Shown: in pieces, positions 25,914-35,488 of the stretch
Layout of the letters: every line of letters starts with the position of its first letter
Numbering within the stretch: the first letter of the stretch is position 1
Origin: an uncultured Hyphomicrobiales bacterium
Lineage (GTDB): Bacteria; Pseudomonadota; Alphaproteobacteria; Rhizobiales; Rhizobiaceae
Reading direction: 5' to 3'
DNA: 64,000 nt
Assembly (NCBI GenBank): GCA_943908365.1
Contig: CALTTH010000018.1
Location: forward strand, 1 to 64,000
Program-made: the position numbers and the translations under genes
Notes under the pieces: model-generated
Told to the model about the DNA's origin: nothing
Database searches by the model: none
Seen by the model: the letters and a program-made list of their open reading frames with translations, nothing else

Positions 25914-28900
25914 ATGGGCTACCGGAACAACCCAAAACGCAACAAACAGCTCGAAAAAGCCAAAAAGCTGGCAGAGGCCACCGGCAAGCCATTCCTCGAT
26001 CCCAATACACTTTTTAGTCGTGCCAGCACGGACGACGTGGAGCACTATTCGCCTGAGATGTTGGCACTGGCTGCAAGCCATGCTTTGAGCGAACTTTCCC
26101 ATTGGAAAGCTGATCGCCCCTATATCGGCATCGCCCAGGTTGATGGGGTCGCGCCGCGTAACGTGCCGGTCTCCATCCTGACGATTGTGGGGCGCAACAT
26201 GCCCTTCCTCTATGACTCCGTCATGGGCGAGGTGACCAGCAGCTATCGCAGCCTCTACCTTGCGGTTCACCCCATCATGGTGGCGGATGCCAAGGCGACC
26301 GGCGGCTACAGGCTGGCCGATCCGGAAACAGACGCACCGGAAGACAATATCAGCCTGATCCAGTTGCACATCGCCCCTGTCGCGCCGCAGGCGGCCGAGG
26401 CGCTGAAGGAGCGGCTTCGCTTCGTTCTCGCCCAGGTCCAGTCCGCCTATAGCGACTGGAAGCCGATGCTTGCCAAGCTCGATGAGGCGCTGAACGAGTT
26501 GAAAGAGCGCGGATCGTCGCGCCGCAAGGCCGACCGCACCGAGGCCGCCGAATTCCTCGAATGGCTGCGCAAGGACAATTTCACCTTCCTCGGCATGCGC
26601 GACTACAGCTATTCCGGCAAGGGAAGTGCGGCCAAGATCGAGCGTGGCGACGGTGTCGGTCTCGGGATATTGAGCGATCCGGATGTGCGCGTGCTTAGGC
26701 TTGGCAAGGATGCGGTGATGACGACGCCGGAAATCCTGGCGTTTCTCGATGGTCCGGACTTCCTCATCGTCACCAAGGCCAACGTGAAGTCGCTTGTCCA
26801 TCGCCGCGCCTATATGGATTATATCGGCATCAAGCGGTTCGATGCGGATGGCAATGTCGTGGGTGAGCTGCGCATCGTCGGTCTCTTTACCGCCACGGCC
26901 TATACCCGTTCGGTCCATGAAATCCCGCTTCTGCGCGCCAAGGCCTTGGAGGTCGAAGAGCATTTCGGCTTCGACCCCAATAGCCACTCGGGACGCATTC
27001 TGCACAATACCCTCGAAGCCTATCCGCGCGACGACCTCTTCCAGATCGAGATCGATCTACTGGTTCGCTACACCGAACAGATCATGGAGCTTGCCGACCG
27101 CCCGCGGGTGAGGGTGCTCGCCCGTATCGATCGCTTCGACCGCTTCGTCTCTGTCATCATCTATGTGCCGCGCGAGGAATATAACTCCTATGTGCGCGAG
27201 AAGATCGGCGACTATCTCGCCCGCGTCTATGACGGCCACATCTCAGCCTATTACCCTGCGTTCCCGGAAGGCGCTCTTGCCCGCGTTCACTTCATCGTCG
27301 GGCGAAGCAACGGCAAGACGCCGCGCATCGCGCAGGACAGACTGGAAGATGCCGTCAGCGATATCGCTGCGCGCTGGATCGATCATTTCACAGCACTTTC
27401 GGAGCCTGGCGCTCCGCTTCTCGATGTCGATCAGGCTTATCAGGAAGCCTTTACGCCGGAAGAGGCGATCGGCGACATGCCCGATATCGTCGCGACCGCC
27501 AAGGGCGAGCCGGTCCGCATCGAATTCTACCGTACGCTTGAGCAGGCGGAGAATATTCTCTCGCTGAAGATCTTCCACCGCGACGGCCATCTGCCGCTGT
27601 CGCGCCGCGTGCCGCTTCTGGAAAATCTCGGCTTCAGCGTCATCAGTGAACGGACGTTCGACATCGGTGTCGTCTCCGGCGAAAACACCGATTCCATCGT
27701 CCTTCACGACATGGAGCTTCGGGTCCAGCCAGGCGTCACGCTCGATCTTGCCGTCATTGGGCCAAGGCTTGAAGAGGCGTTTCTCGCCGCTTTCAATGGC
27801 ACCGTCGACAATGACAATTTCAATCGTCTCATCGTCGCCGCCGGACTGACGGTACGCGAGGTTTCCGTGCTTCGCGCCTATGCGCGCTATTTGCGCCAGA
27901 CGGGAATTGTCTACTCACAGGAGCATATTTCCGAAACACTGTTCAAATATCCGGTGATTGCACGCAGAATTTTCGATCTTTTCGCCCATGGCTTCGATCC
28001 GAGGCTGGGCGAAAAGCCGCGCCTGCGCAAGCTCTCCGATCTGCACAAGGCGATCGAGGCCGATCTTTCCGGCGTACCGAATCTGGATGAGGACCGCACA
28101 CTTCGCCGTTACGTCAACGCCATCGATTCTACGCTGCGCACCAACTATTTCCAGCGCAACGAGGACGGTTCGCCAAAGGCGATGCTGGCCTTCAAATTCG
28201 ATCCGAAGCTTCTGGATGGCCTTCCCGATCCGCGTCCCTTCCGCGAAATATTCGTCTATGGAACGGAAGTGGAAGGCGTCCATCTGCGCTTCGGAAAGGT
28301 GGCGCGCGGCGGGCTTCGCTGGTCGGATCGCGGCCAGGATTACCGCACGGAAGTGCTTGGCCTCGTGAAAGCCCAGCAGGTGAAGAACGCCGTGATCGTA
28401 CCGGTCGGCGCCAAGGGTGGCTTCTATCCGAAGATGCTGCCCGTCGGTGGTAACCGCGACGAGGTCTTCAATGCCGGCAAGGAGGCTTACAAGACCTATA
28501 TCCGCACGTTGCTCTCCATCACCGACAATATCGTTGGCGATGATATTATTGCGCCCGCGGACACCATGCGTCTTGATGGCGACGACCCCTATTTCGTCGT
28601 CGCGGCCGATAAGGGAACGGCAACCTTCTCCGATACCGCCAACGGACTTGCGCGCGAAGCGGGCTTCTGGCTCGACGACGCTTTTGCCTCTGGTGGCTCT
28701 GCCGGTTACGACCACAAGAAAATGGGCATCACCGCCCGAGGCGCCTGGGAAACCGTCAAGCGCCACTTCCGGGAAATGGATACCGATATCCAGACGACGC
28801 CCTTCAAGGTCGTCGGTGTGGGCGATATGTCCGGCGACGTCTTTGGCAACGGCATGCTGCTGTCGGAAAAGATCGAACTGATCGCAGCCTTCGATCACCG

Positions 28901-30677
28901 CGATATCTTCATCGATCCGACGCCGGACACTGCCGTGTCTTTCGCTGAGAGAAAGCGGCTCTTCGAATTGCCGCGGTCCAGCTGGCAGGATTACGACCGT
29001 TCGGCGCTCTCCAAGGGCGCGATGATCATTTCGCGTGCGGAGAAATCCGTGACCCTGGCGGCGGAGGCTGCTGCCGCAATCGGCATCGACAAGACGGTGG
29101 CAACGCCCTTCGAGATCATGACGGCGATCCTCAAAGCCCCTGCGGATCTCCTGTGGTTCGGCGGTATCGGCACCTATGTGAAGGCTGCGGTGGAAACCAA
29201 TGCCGAGGTGGGTGACCGCGCTAACGATCCGATCCGCATCAACGCCACGGAAGTACGCGCGAAGGTCATTGGCGAAGGCGCCAATCTCGGCATCACCCAG
29301 AAGGGCCGCATTGCCTATGCGCTGTCCGGCGGACGCTGCAATTCGGATGCCATCGACAATTCGGCGGGCGTCAATTCCTCCGACGTCGAGGTCAATATCA
29401 AGATCGCGCTCGCCTCTGCCGTCAATGACGGTCGTTTGACGCTGCCGAAGCGCAATCAGTTGCTCGCCTCGATGACATCGGAAGTCGCGCAACTGGTGCT
29501 GCGCAACAATTACCTCCAGTCTTTGGCCATCTCGCTTGTCGAGCGCAAGGGGACTGGCAACCGCGAAGAGCTGGGCCGCCTGATGGCAGCACTGGAATCC
29601 TCTGGCCAGTTGAACCGCAAGGTAGAGACGCTGCCGAACGATGCGGAGTTCAACGAACGCTATGCCGCGGGCAAGGCGTTGACCCGACCTGAAATCGGCG
29701 TCCTGCTGTCCTATGCGAAACTGACGCTGTTCGACACGCTGGTCGCCAGCACCCTGCCGGATGAGCCCTATCTGCAGCATATGCTGACGGATTACTTCCC
29801 GAGCAAGATGCAGAAGACCTATGCGGGGGATATTGCAAGCCACCGCCTGCATCGCGAAATCGTCGCCACGGCGCTGGCCAACCAGGTCGTCAATCGTGGC
29901 GGTCCGGGCTTCGTGCAGAAACTCGTCGATGCGAGTGGCCTCCTTGCTCCAGCCGTTGTCAAGGCAGCGATGATTGTCGAGGATGGTTTCGGACTGAAGC
30001 GGCTTTGGAGCGAGATCGACGCGCTCGACGGGCAGACGTCCGGCGAGGTGCAGAACGATCTCTATTCCAGGGTCATGCAAATCTTCGGCGATGCGACGCG
30101 GCTCTATCTCCAGACGGCAGGCACTATCACCGGCGCCATGCAGGATGAGATCGAGCGCTTGAAAAGCGCCATCAAGACGCTTTCTCCGGCTGCGGCCAAG
30201 TATCAGGAGGAGATCGGTCTTCCCGAGATCGACGGCGTTTCTCACGCGCTGATCAAGGAACTTGAGACGTTGCGCCTGCTGGTCTATGTGCCGGAAATCA
30301 TGCTGATTGCCGATCAGGCTGGTACGACACTAGCGCGCGCGGCGGAAAGCTATGCTGCCGTCTCCACCACCTTCCGCGTCGCACGGCTTCTCGATGCCAG
30401 CCAGCGGGTCAGCCCGGCCGATCATTATGAAAGCCTCGCGCTGCTGCGCAGCCAGGATCAGATCGCCTCGTCCCGTCGCCGCATCGTGGTTTCGGCGCTG
30501 ACCGAGCATGCGAAAGAGAAGAACCCGGTGCAGGCCTGGTACGCGGCCGATCGGGTGCGCGTCAATCGCATCGTCTCGGACCTTGCTGCACTCAGCGACA
30601 GTGGCGAGACGAATCTGGCGCGCCTCACCGTTGCCGCCGGTCTGCTTTCCGATATAGTTCAGACCAGAAGCGTATAA
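25914..30677 (+). CDS. NAD-specific glutamate dehydrogenase, large (about 180 kDa) type
   Basis: Deaminates glutamate to 2-oxoglutarate and ammonium, a catabolic link between nitrogen and carbon pools (called GdhZ in Caulobacter). The 1,587-aa product has the usual size of this giant class. An N-terminal ACT-like regulatory region spans roughly 1-650. The dehydrogenase core contains VPVGAKGGFYPK (substrate lysines) and FGGIGTYVKA in the nucleotide-binding region, and a long helical C-terminal domain follows. I start at ATG 25914 (MGYRNNPKRNKQLEKAKKL) after AAGAAGG; the longer in-frame start at 25797 looks non-coding. Confidence 0.95.
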   Translation: MGYRNNPKRNKQLEKAKKLAEATGKPFLDPNTLFSRASTDDVEHYSPEMLALAASHALSELSHWKADRPYIGIAQVDGVAPRNVPVSILTIVGRNMPFLYDSVMGEVTSSYRSLYLAVHPIMVADAKATGGYRLADPETDAPEDNISLIQLHIAPVAPQAAEALKERLRFVLAQVQSAYSDWKPMLAKLDEALNELKERGSSRRKADRTEAAEFLEWLRKDNFTFLGMRDYSYSGKGSAAKIERGDGVGLGILSDPDVRVLRLGKDAVMTTPEILAFLDGPDFLIVTKANVKSLVHRRAYMDYIGIKRFDADGNVVGELRIVGLFTATAYTRSVHEIPLLRAKALEVEEHFGFDPNSHSGRILHNTLEAYPRDDLFQIEIDLLVRYTEQIMELADRPRVRVLARIDRFDRFVSVIIYVPREEYNSYVREKIGDYLARVYDGHISAYYPAFPEGALARVHFIVGRSNGKTPRIAQDRLEDAVSDIAARWIDHFTALSEPGAPLLDVDQAYQEAFTPEEAIGDMPDIVATAKGEPVRIEFYRTLEQAENILSLKIFHRDGHLPLSRRVPLLENLGFSVISERTFDIGVVSGENTDSIVLHDMELRVQPGVTLDLAVIGPRLEEAFLAAFNGTVDNDNFNRLIVAAGLTVREVSVLRAYARYLRQTGIVYSQEHISETLFKYPVIARRIFDLFAHGFDPRLGEKPRLRKLSDLHKAIEADLSGVPNLDEDRTLRRYVNAIDSTLRTNYFQRNEDGSPKAMLAFKFDPKLLDGLPDPRPFREIFVYGTEVEGVHLRFGKVARGGLRWSDRGQDYRTEVLGLVKAQQVKNAVIVPVGAKGGFYPKMLPVGGNRDEVFNAGKEAYKTYIRTLLSITDNIVGDDIIAPADTMRLDGDDPYFVVAADKGTATFSDTANGLAREAGFWLDDAFASGGSAGYDHKKMGITARGAWETVKRHFREMDTDIQTTPFKVVGVGDMSGDVFGNGMLLSEKIELIAAFDHRDIFIDPTPDTAVSFAERKRLFELPRSSWQDYDRSALSKGAMIISRAEKSVTLAAEAAAAIGIDKTVATPFEIMTAILKAPADLLWFGGIGTYVKAAVETNAEVGDRANDPIRINATEVRAKVIGEGANLGITQKGRIAYALSGGRCNSDAIDNSAGVNSSDVEVNIKIALASAVNDGRLTLPKRNQLLASMTSEVAQLVLRNNYLQSLAISLVERKGTGNREELGRLMAALESSGQLNRKVETLPNDAEFNERYAAGKALTRPEIGVLLSYAKLTLFDTLVASTLPDEPYLQHMLTDYFPSKMQKTYAGDIASHRLHREIVATALANQVVNRGGPGFVQKLVDASGLLAPAVVKAAMIVEDGFGLKRLWSEIDALDGQTSGEVQNDLYSRVMQIFGDATRLYLQTAGTITGAMQDEIERLKSAIKTLSPAAAKYQEEIGLPEIDGVSHALIKELETLRLLVYVPEIMLIADQAGTTLARAAESYAAVSTTFRVARLLDASQRVSPADHYESLALLRSQDQIASSRRRIVVSALTEHAKEKNPVQAWYAADRVRVNRIVSDLAALSDSGETNLARLTVAAGLLSDIVQTRSV

Positions 30678-30693
30678 GGTCCAACAGTGAAAA

Positions 30694-30716
30694 GACCCGG
30701 CTGTGAAAGCCGGGTC
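30694..30716 (+). terminator. Stem-loop after glutamate dehydrogenase, no T tract
   Basis: Perfect 9-bp stem GACCCGGCT/AGCCGGGTC with a 5-nt loop, 17 bp past the stop. No T run follows, so it may be a weak terminator or a processing/stability hairpin ahead of the transporter gene. Confidence 0.45.
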
Positions 30717-30722
30717 GCCTGC

Positions 30723-32135
30723 ATGCGGAAAGGCAATCCATTGAGTTCTTCTTTCCGTGTGACAGACTCGGTCGAGCCCAAGGCCGACGCGCCAAAAACG
30801 GACGCCAAGGGGATTTGGGGTTGGATGCTGTTCGATTGGGCAGCGCAACCCTTCTTCACCGTCGTCACCACCTTCATTTTCGGACCTTACTTCGTGGCCC
30901 GGCTAACAGACGATCCGGTCTCAGCGCAAACGCTCTGGAGCAATGTCGCGACCATCTCGTCCGTTGTCATCGCGATCTTCTCGCCGATCCTTGGATCGAT
31001 TGCCGATCAGTCTGGGTCGCGAAAACCCTGGATCGGGTTTTTTGCCGTCATCAAGATCGCCTGTCTTGCGATGTTGTGGTTTGCCGCGCCCGGATCACCG
31101 GTGCTGTGGCCAGCCCTCTTCATGATCTTTGCCTCGATTGCGGCCGAGTTCTCCATCGTCTTCAACGATTCCATGATGCCGCGTCTGACGACACCTGAAA
31201 ATGTCGGACGGATTTCCAATACCGCCTGGGGGCTTGGTTATCTTGGCGGGATGATCGTGCTGATCTTTATCGTGCTGTTCATGGCGGCCAGCCCTCAAAC
31301 GGGGCTCACCGTCATCGGTCTGCCGCCGCTTTTCGGGCTCGATCCCGCAACGGGCGAGGATGCGCGCATCACCGGGCCTATTGCAGCAATCTGGTATCTC
31401 GTCTTCATCCTCCCGATGTTCTTCTTCACGCCGGATGTGAAAAAGGGACTGCCGCTTGGGCGGGCTGTGCGCTCCGGACTTTCGGAGTTGAAATCGACGT
31501 TAAGGGAGTTGCGCCACCGCCCGCTCATCACGCGTTTCCTGATCGCGCGCATGCTCTATCAGGATGGCGTCAACGGGCTGCTCATCCTCGGCGGAGCCTT
31601 CGCCGCCGGCATGTTTGGCTGGGCGACGATGGAAATCGGCATTTACGGCATCATTCTCAACATCGTTGCCATTGGCGGCTGCTTTGCTGCCGGCCGGCTC
31701 GATCAGCGGCTCGGCTCGCGCACGATGATCATCATCAGTCTCGTGCTTTTGCTGCTGGCGACGCTCGGCATCATCTCGACGGAAAAGACTTCGACGCTCT
31801 TCGGGTTGCTGCAGTTCTCGACCGAGGAAACCCATGGTCTCTTCAGTAGCGGAGCGGAAAAGGCCTATATCGTCTACGGCGTGCTGATCGGTCTTGCATT
31901 CGGCCCGGTGCAGGCCTCGTCACGCTCCTATCTGGCCCGCAACGTCACGATTGCCGAGGCGGGCCGCTATTTCGGCATCTACGCGCTCTCCGGTCGCGCC
32001 ACCAGCTTCTTGGCAACACTGATGTTCTCCATCGCCACCTATGCGACCGGCTCCGCCCATATCGGTATGGCGACGCTGATCCTCTTCTTAGGCGCCGGAT
32101 TGATCCTGCTGCTCCGAGTCCCGAAGACTCTATAG
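30723..32135 (+). CDS. MFS transporter, UMF1 family
   Basis: Inner-membrane transporter with about 12 predicted helices. The N-terminal signature WGWMLFDWAAQPFFTVVTTFIFGPYF is typical of the UMF1/Atg22-like family; homologues have been linked to nutrient or amino-acid efflux, but the substrate here is unknown. Start ATG 30723 has no good ribosome site. TTG 30741 sits 7 nt after GGAAAGG and could be the real start, removing six residues. It lies directly downstream of the glutamate dehydrogenase gene, and its stop overlaps the phaR 3' end by 6 bp (convergent). Confidence 0.85.
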   Translation: MRKGNPLSSSFRVTDSVEPKADAPKTDAKGIWGWMLFDWAAQPFFTVVTTFIFGPYFVARLTDDPVSAQTLWSNVATISSVVIAIFSPILGSIADQSGSRKPWIGFFAVIKIACLAMLWFAAPGSPVLWPALFMIFASIAAEFSIVFNDSMMPRLTTPENVGRISNTAWGLGYLGGMIVLIFIVLFMAASPQTGLTVIGLPPLFGLDPATGEDARITGPIAAIWYLVFILPMFFFTPDVKKGLPLGRAVRSGLSELKSTLRELRHRPLITRFLIARMLYQDGVNGLLILGGAFAAGMFGWATMEIGIYGIILNIVAIGGCFAAGRLDQRLGSRTMIIISLVLLLLATLGIISTEKTSTLFGLLQFSTEETHGLFSSGAEKAYIVYGVLIGLAFGPVQASSRSYLARNVTIAEAGRYFGIYALSGRATSFLATLMFSIATYATGSAHIGMATLILFLGAGLILLLRVPKTL

Positions 32136-32708
32136 CTGATCGAGCTTGGTCTGAAGGTTGCGCAGTTGCGCCTTCAGCTCGTCGATCTCTGAGGCGTCGG
32201 GCTTGCGCTGTTCCTTCGGCGTCGATGCGGGGGCGGCAAAGGGCGTGAACATCTGCATCGTCTGCTTGAAGAGTTCGGTGTTGCGCTTGATCTGCTCTTC
32301 CATCAGCTGGAAGGGAGCCGAGAAGTTCTTGGTCAGCGACGGGTCGCCAAAGGCCTTGCTCATATGCTCCTGCATATGGCTCTGCTGCTCGGAGAAGGTC
32401 TTCATCGAGTGCTCGAGAAAGGTCGGCACGACCATCTGCATCTGGTCGCCGTAATAGGAGATCAACTGTCGAAGGAAGGCGGTTGGCAGAAGCGTGTTGC
32501 CGGTCTTGGCTTCCTGCTCGACGATGATCTGCGTCAGAACGGCATGGGTGATGTCTTCCGATGTCTTAGCGTCCTGAACCTTGAATTCTTCGCCGCGCTT
32601 GACCATCTTCGCCAGGTCTTCCAGCGTCACATAGGTGCTGGTCCCGGTGTTATAAAGCCGCCTGTTGGCGTATTTCTTGATAATGGTCTCGCCGCCATGT
32701 CTTCCCAT
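32130..32708 (-). CDS. phaR: Polyhydroxyalkanoate synthesis regulator PhaR
   Basis: Repressor that senses PHB granules and controls phasin and PHA genes. The N-terminal 60 residues form the PHB accumulation DNA-binding domain (TIIKKYANRRLYNTGTSTYVTLEDLAKMV). The middle PHB-binding region is Met/Gln-rich, and a C-terminal coiled coil (ASEIDELKAQLRNLQTKLDQL) ends the protein at 192 aa. ATG 32708 is preceded by GAGGAGGCGAGG; a longer frame to 32801 looks non-coding. It is divergent from phaA-phaB, which fits its role. Confidence 0.94.
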   Translation of the reverse strand: MGRHGGETIIKKYANRRLYNTGTSTYVTLEDLAKMVKRGEEFKVQDAKTSEDITHAVLTQIIVEQEAKTGNTLLPTAFLRQLISYYGDQMQMVVPTFLEHSMKTFSEQQSHMQEHMSKAFGDPSLTKNFSAPFQLMEEQIKRNTELFKQTMQMFTPFAAPASTPKEQRKPDASEIDELKAQLRNLQTKLDQL

Positions 32709-32951
32709 CCTCGCCTCCTCGCGATGCCGGTCTTTCTTGTTTTCTTGGTGTTTTTGCTCTTCCCATTCAAAAGAGTATGCAGAAACAAAGGCGTCTGACA
32801 AATGGTTTGTGCGATGCAGCAGTCACTTTCTTGCGCAGCAATCTTGCAGCATGCGGGTGCTGCTGTGCGGGGTTCTTTCAAATCCTTTTGGCTAAATTGA
32901 CTTGCGCCCCAAGCTTTGACAGTCTCGCGCCAAAATTCGGGAGAAACATCC

Positions 32952-34133
32952 ATGCCTTCATCCTCCATCGTCATCGCGAGCGCTGCACGCACGCCGGTCG
33001 GTTCTTTCAATGGCAGCTTTGCCAATACGCCCGCGCATGAACTTGGCGCATCCGTTATCACTGCGGTTCTGGAACGGGCAGGCGTTGCCGCAGCCGATGT
33101 TGATGAGGCGATCCTGGGGCAAGTGCTGACCGCTGGCGAGGGGCAGAACCCGGCGCGTCAGGCCGCAATGAAGGCCGGCATTGCTCAGGAAGCAACCGCC
33201 TTCGGCATCAATCAGCTTTGCGGTTCCGGCCTGCGCGCCGTTGCACTGGGCGCCCAACAGATCGCGCTTGGCGACGCCTCCATCATCGTCGCAGGCGGGC
33301 AGGAATCCATGTCCATGGCACCCCACTGCGCGCATTTGCGCGGCGGCGTGAAGATGGGCGATTTCAAGATGGTCGATACCATGTTGAAGGATGGCCTGAT
33401 CGATGCCTTCCATGGCTATCACATGGGCATCACCGCAGAGAATATCGCCCGCCAGTGGCAGTTGTCCCGTGAAGAGCAGGACGAATATGCGGTGCGCTCG
33501 CAAAACCGCGCCGAGGCGGCACAGGCGGCCGGGCGCTTTGACGATGAAATCGCGCCCTTTGTCATCAAGGGGCGCAAGGGCGATGTGACGATCGCCGCCG
33601 ACGAATATATCCGGGCCGGTGCCTCGCTGGAGGCGCTGACCAAGCTTCGCCCCGCCTTCGATAAGGAGGGCAGCGTCACGGCTGGCAATGCCTCCGGCCT
33701 CAACGACGGTGCCGCCGCCGTATTGCTGATGACGGAAGAAGAGGCTGCAAGCCGCAATATCAAGCCTCTGGCGCGCATCGCCTCCTGGGCGACGGCCGGT
33801 GTCGATCCGCAGATCATGGGAACCGGCCCGATCCCTGCATCGCGCAAGGCGCTGGCAAAGGCTGGCTGGTCGGTTGGCGATCTCGATCTGGTCGAGGCCA
33901 ACGAGGCCTTTGCCGCGCAATCCTGCGCCGTCGTTCGCGAACTCGGTCTCGATCCGGAGATTGTCAACGTCAATGGCGGTGCGATTGCGATCGGCCACCC
34001 GATCGGCGCATCCGGTGCACGTGTGCTAAACACGCTTGTCTTCGAGATGAGACGGCGACAGGCAAGCAAGGGTCTCGTGACACTTTGCATCGGCGGCGGC
34101 ATGGGTATCGCCATGTGCCTCGAAGGGCTGTGA
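32952..34133 (+). CDS. phaA: Acetyl-CoA acetyltransferase (beta-ketothiolase)
   Basis: Condenses two acetyl-CoA to acetoacetyl-CoA, the first step to PHB. The product is 393 aa. The nucleophilic Cys is C90 in INQLCGSGLRAV. The C-terminal catalytic His lies in GHPIGASGAR and the second Cys in CIGGGMG. I start at ATG 32952 (MPSSSIVIASAARTPVG) after GGGAGAA; the frame runs open to 32916. phaB follows 69 bp downstream and phaR is divergent. The PHA synthase gene is not in this window. Confidence 0.95.
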   Translation: MPSSSIVIASAARTPVGSFNGSFANTPAHELGASVITAVLERAGVAAADVDEAILGQVLTAGEGQNPARQAAMKAGIAQEATAFGINQLCGSGLRAVALGAQQIALGDASIIVAGGQESMSMAPHCAHLRGGVKMGDFKMVDTMLKDGLIDAFHGYHMGITAENIARQWQLSREEQDEYAVRSQNRAEAAQAAGRFDDEIAPFVIKGRKGDVTIAADEYIRAGASLEALTKLRPAFDKEGSVTAGNASGLNDGAAAVLLMTEEEAASRNIKPLARIASWATAGVDPQIMGTGPIPASRKALAKAGWSVGDLDLVEANEAFAAQSCAVVRELGLDPEIVNVNGGAIAIGHPIGASGARVLNTLVFEMRRRQASKGLVTLCIGGGMGIAMCLEGL

Positions 34134-34202
34134 CCCTACACATCATTGAAATGCCACGTTGGCCCCTCTAAAGGGCTAAGCATTGAAATGAGGGCCTTGA
34201 AG

Positions 34203-34928
34203 ATGAGCCGGGTGGCATTGGTAACGGGTGGGACAAGCGGCATCGGTGCTGCGATCGCAAAAGCGTTTCATGCAGCCGGTTATAAGGTCGCGGTCAACTA
34301 CGCCTTCACAGAGGACCGTGCCGAGACGTTTCGGCAGACGACTGGGATACCGGCCTATCAATGGGATGTGCGGGATTACGATGCCTGTGTCGCCGGTGTC
34401 GCCGAGGTGGAACGAACGCTCGGACCGATCGACATCCTCGTCAACAATGCCGGCATTACCCGCGATGCGATGTTCCACAAGATGACGCCGCAGCAGTGGC
34501 GTGAGGTGGTCGATACCAATCTTAACGGCGTCTTCAATATGACGCATCCTATCTGGCCCGGCATGCGGGAGCGGGGCTTCGGTCGCATCATCACCATCTC
34601 GTCGATCAACGGCCAGAAGGGCCAGGCGGGTCAGGCGAATTATTCGGCGTCCAAGGCGGGCGATATCGGGCTGACGAAGGCGCTGGCGCAGGAGGGTGCC
34701 TCGCGCAACATCACCGTCAACGCCATATGCCCTGGCTATATCGGCACGGAGATGGTCCGCGCCATCCCCGAAACCGTTTTGAACGAGCGCATCCTGCCGC
34801 ATATTCCAGTCGGTCGATTGGGTGAGCCGGAAGAGATTGCCAGATGCGCATTGTTTCTGGCGTCCGATGAGGCAGGCTTCATTACCGGCTCGACCCTGAC
34901 GGCCAATGGCGGGCAATATTTCGCCTGA
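34203..34928 (+). CDS. phaB: Acetoacetyl-CoA reductase
   Basis: NADPH-dependent reductase that makes (R)-3-hydroxybutyryl-CoA for PHB. It is a short-chain dehydrogenase of 241 aa, the usual length. Cofactor loop TGGTSGIGAAIA, NNAGITRD, catalytic Ser in ITISSINGQKG and Tyr-Lys in YSASKAG are all present. I start at ATG 34203 (MSRVALVTGG); the frame is open to 34146 but residues before it are not SDR-like. It follows phaA on the same strand and probably shares its transcript. Confidence 0.94.
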   Translation: MSRVALVTGGTSGIGAAIAKAFHAAGYKVAVNYAFTEDRAETFRQTTGIPAYQWDVRDYDACVAGVAEVERTLGPIDILVNNAGITRDAMFHKMTPQQWREVVDTNLNGVFNMTHPIWPGMRERGFGRIITISSINGQKGQAGQANYSASKAGDIGLTKALAQEGASRNITVNAICPGYIGTEMVRAIPETVLNERILPHIPVGRLGEPEEIARCALFLASDEAGFITGSTLTANGGQYFA

Positions 34929-35056
34929 TCGCATCGCCGTTCTCATCACGAATCCGTGATCAGCGGCTTGGTGTCGCGCTCGGTCTACAGACGCGCATCC
35001 GCGACGCTCTGTTAGAGATTTCGCTAAAGCAATGAAAATACGAAGCTTTTCGTCCA

Positions 35057-35075
35057 GTTTAGAACCTATCTAAAC
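35057..35075. promoter_or_regulatory. Irr-type iron control element upstream of bfd-bfr
   Basis: Perfect 7-bp inverted repeat GTTTAGA-accta-TCTAAAC. The 17-bp core TTTAGAACCTATCTAAA differs at one position from the TTTAGAA-N3-TTCTAAA-type motif as I recall it for rhizobial Irr. It lies about 100 bp before bfd, a gene pair known to respond to iron. Confidence 0.65.
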
Positions 35076-35108
35076 ATATCACATGTCGAAAGCGCGCGGT
35101 TGTTTTTC

Positions 35109-35138
35109 TTGACATCGAATGTCCTGTTTTGGTTTAAC
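35109..35138 (+). promoter_or_regulatory. Candidate promoter of bfd-bfr
   Basis: -35 TTGACA (35109-35114) and -10 TTTAAC (35133-35138), spacer 18. A small palindrome GACAT-cga-ATGTC overlaps the -35 and could be an operator. The start point would be near 35145, giving a leader of about 30 nt to bfd. Confidence 0.5.
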
Positions 35139-35176
35139 AGAAAAAACAACGTGTTGCGTCACGCAGGCAATGGATC

Positions 35177-35488
35177 ATGCTGGTTTGTAGCTGCAATTAC
35201 ATCACCGACAACGACATTCGCGATGTCATCAACGAGCTTCTTGATGAAGACTGTTGGCAGCTCATCGTTCCGGCGAAAGTCTATCACGCCATGCAGAAGC
35301 GTGGTCGTTGCTGTGGCTGTTTCCCGACTGTCGTCGACCTGATCATCAAAACGACGGAAGAATATCATGCACGTCGGCACTCGACTGAGGCCGAAGTTTT
35401 TGATTTTATGTCCCGCTTGAAACAACTACATGAAGACCACAGGAGAGCGGACATTGAAAGGCGACAAAAGAGTCATCGAGCAGCTTAA
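35177..35488 (+). CDS. bfd: Bacterioferritin-associated ferredoxin
   Basis: [2Fe-2S] protein that reduces ferric iron in bacterioferritin so that it can be released. The cluster cysteines are C4 and C6 (MLVCSCN) and C45/C46 with C48 (GRCCGCFP), the C-x-C...C-x-x-C Bfd pattern. At 103 aa it is longer than the 64-aa E. coli protein; the extra C-terminal residues are charged and helical. It overlaps the start of bfr by about 35 bp, so the two genes are translationally linked. An Irr-type box lies upstream. Confidence 0.9.
   Translation: MLVCSCNYITDNDIRDVINELLDEDCWQLIVPAKVYHAMQKRGRCCGCFPTVVDLIIKTTEEYHARRHSTEAEVFDFMSRLKQLHEDHRRADIERRQKSHRAA

Noticed and set aside
27915..30245. 776-codon minus frame opposite glutamate dehydrogenase
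   Set aside because: Complementary codon shadow. The plus-strand gene has full motifs and normal length.
35430..35453. In-frame ATG start for bfr
   Set aside because: No ribosome site and it shifts the ferroxidase and haem residues from their conserved numbering; TTG 35454 fits both.
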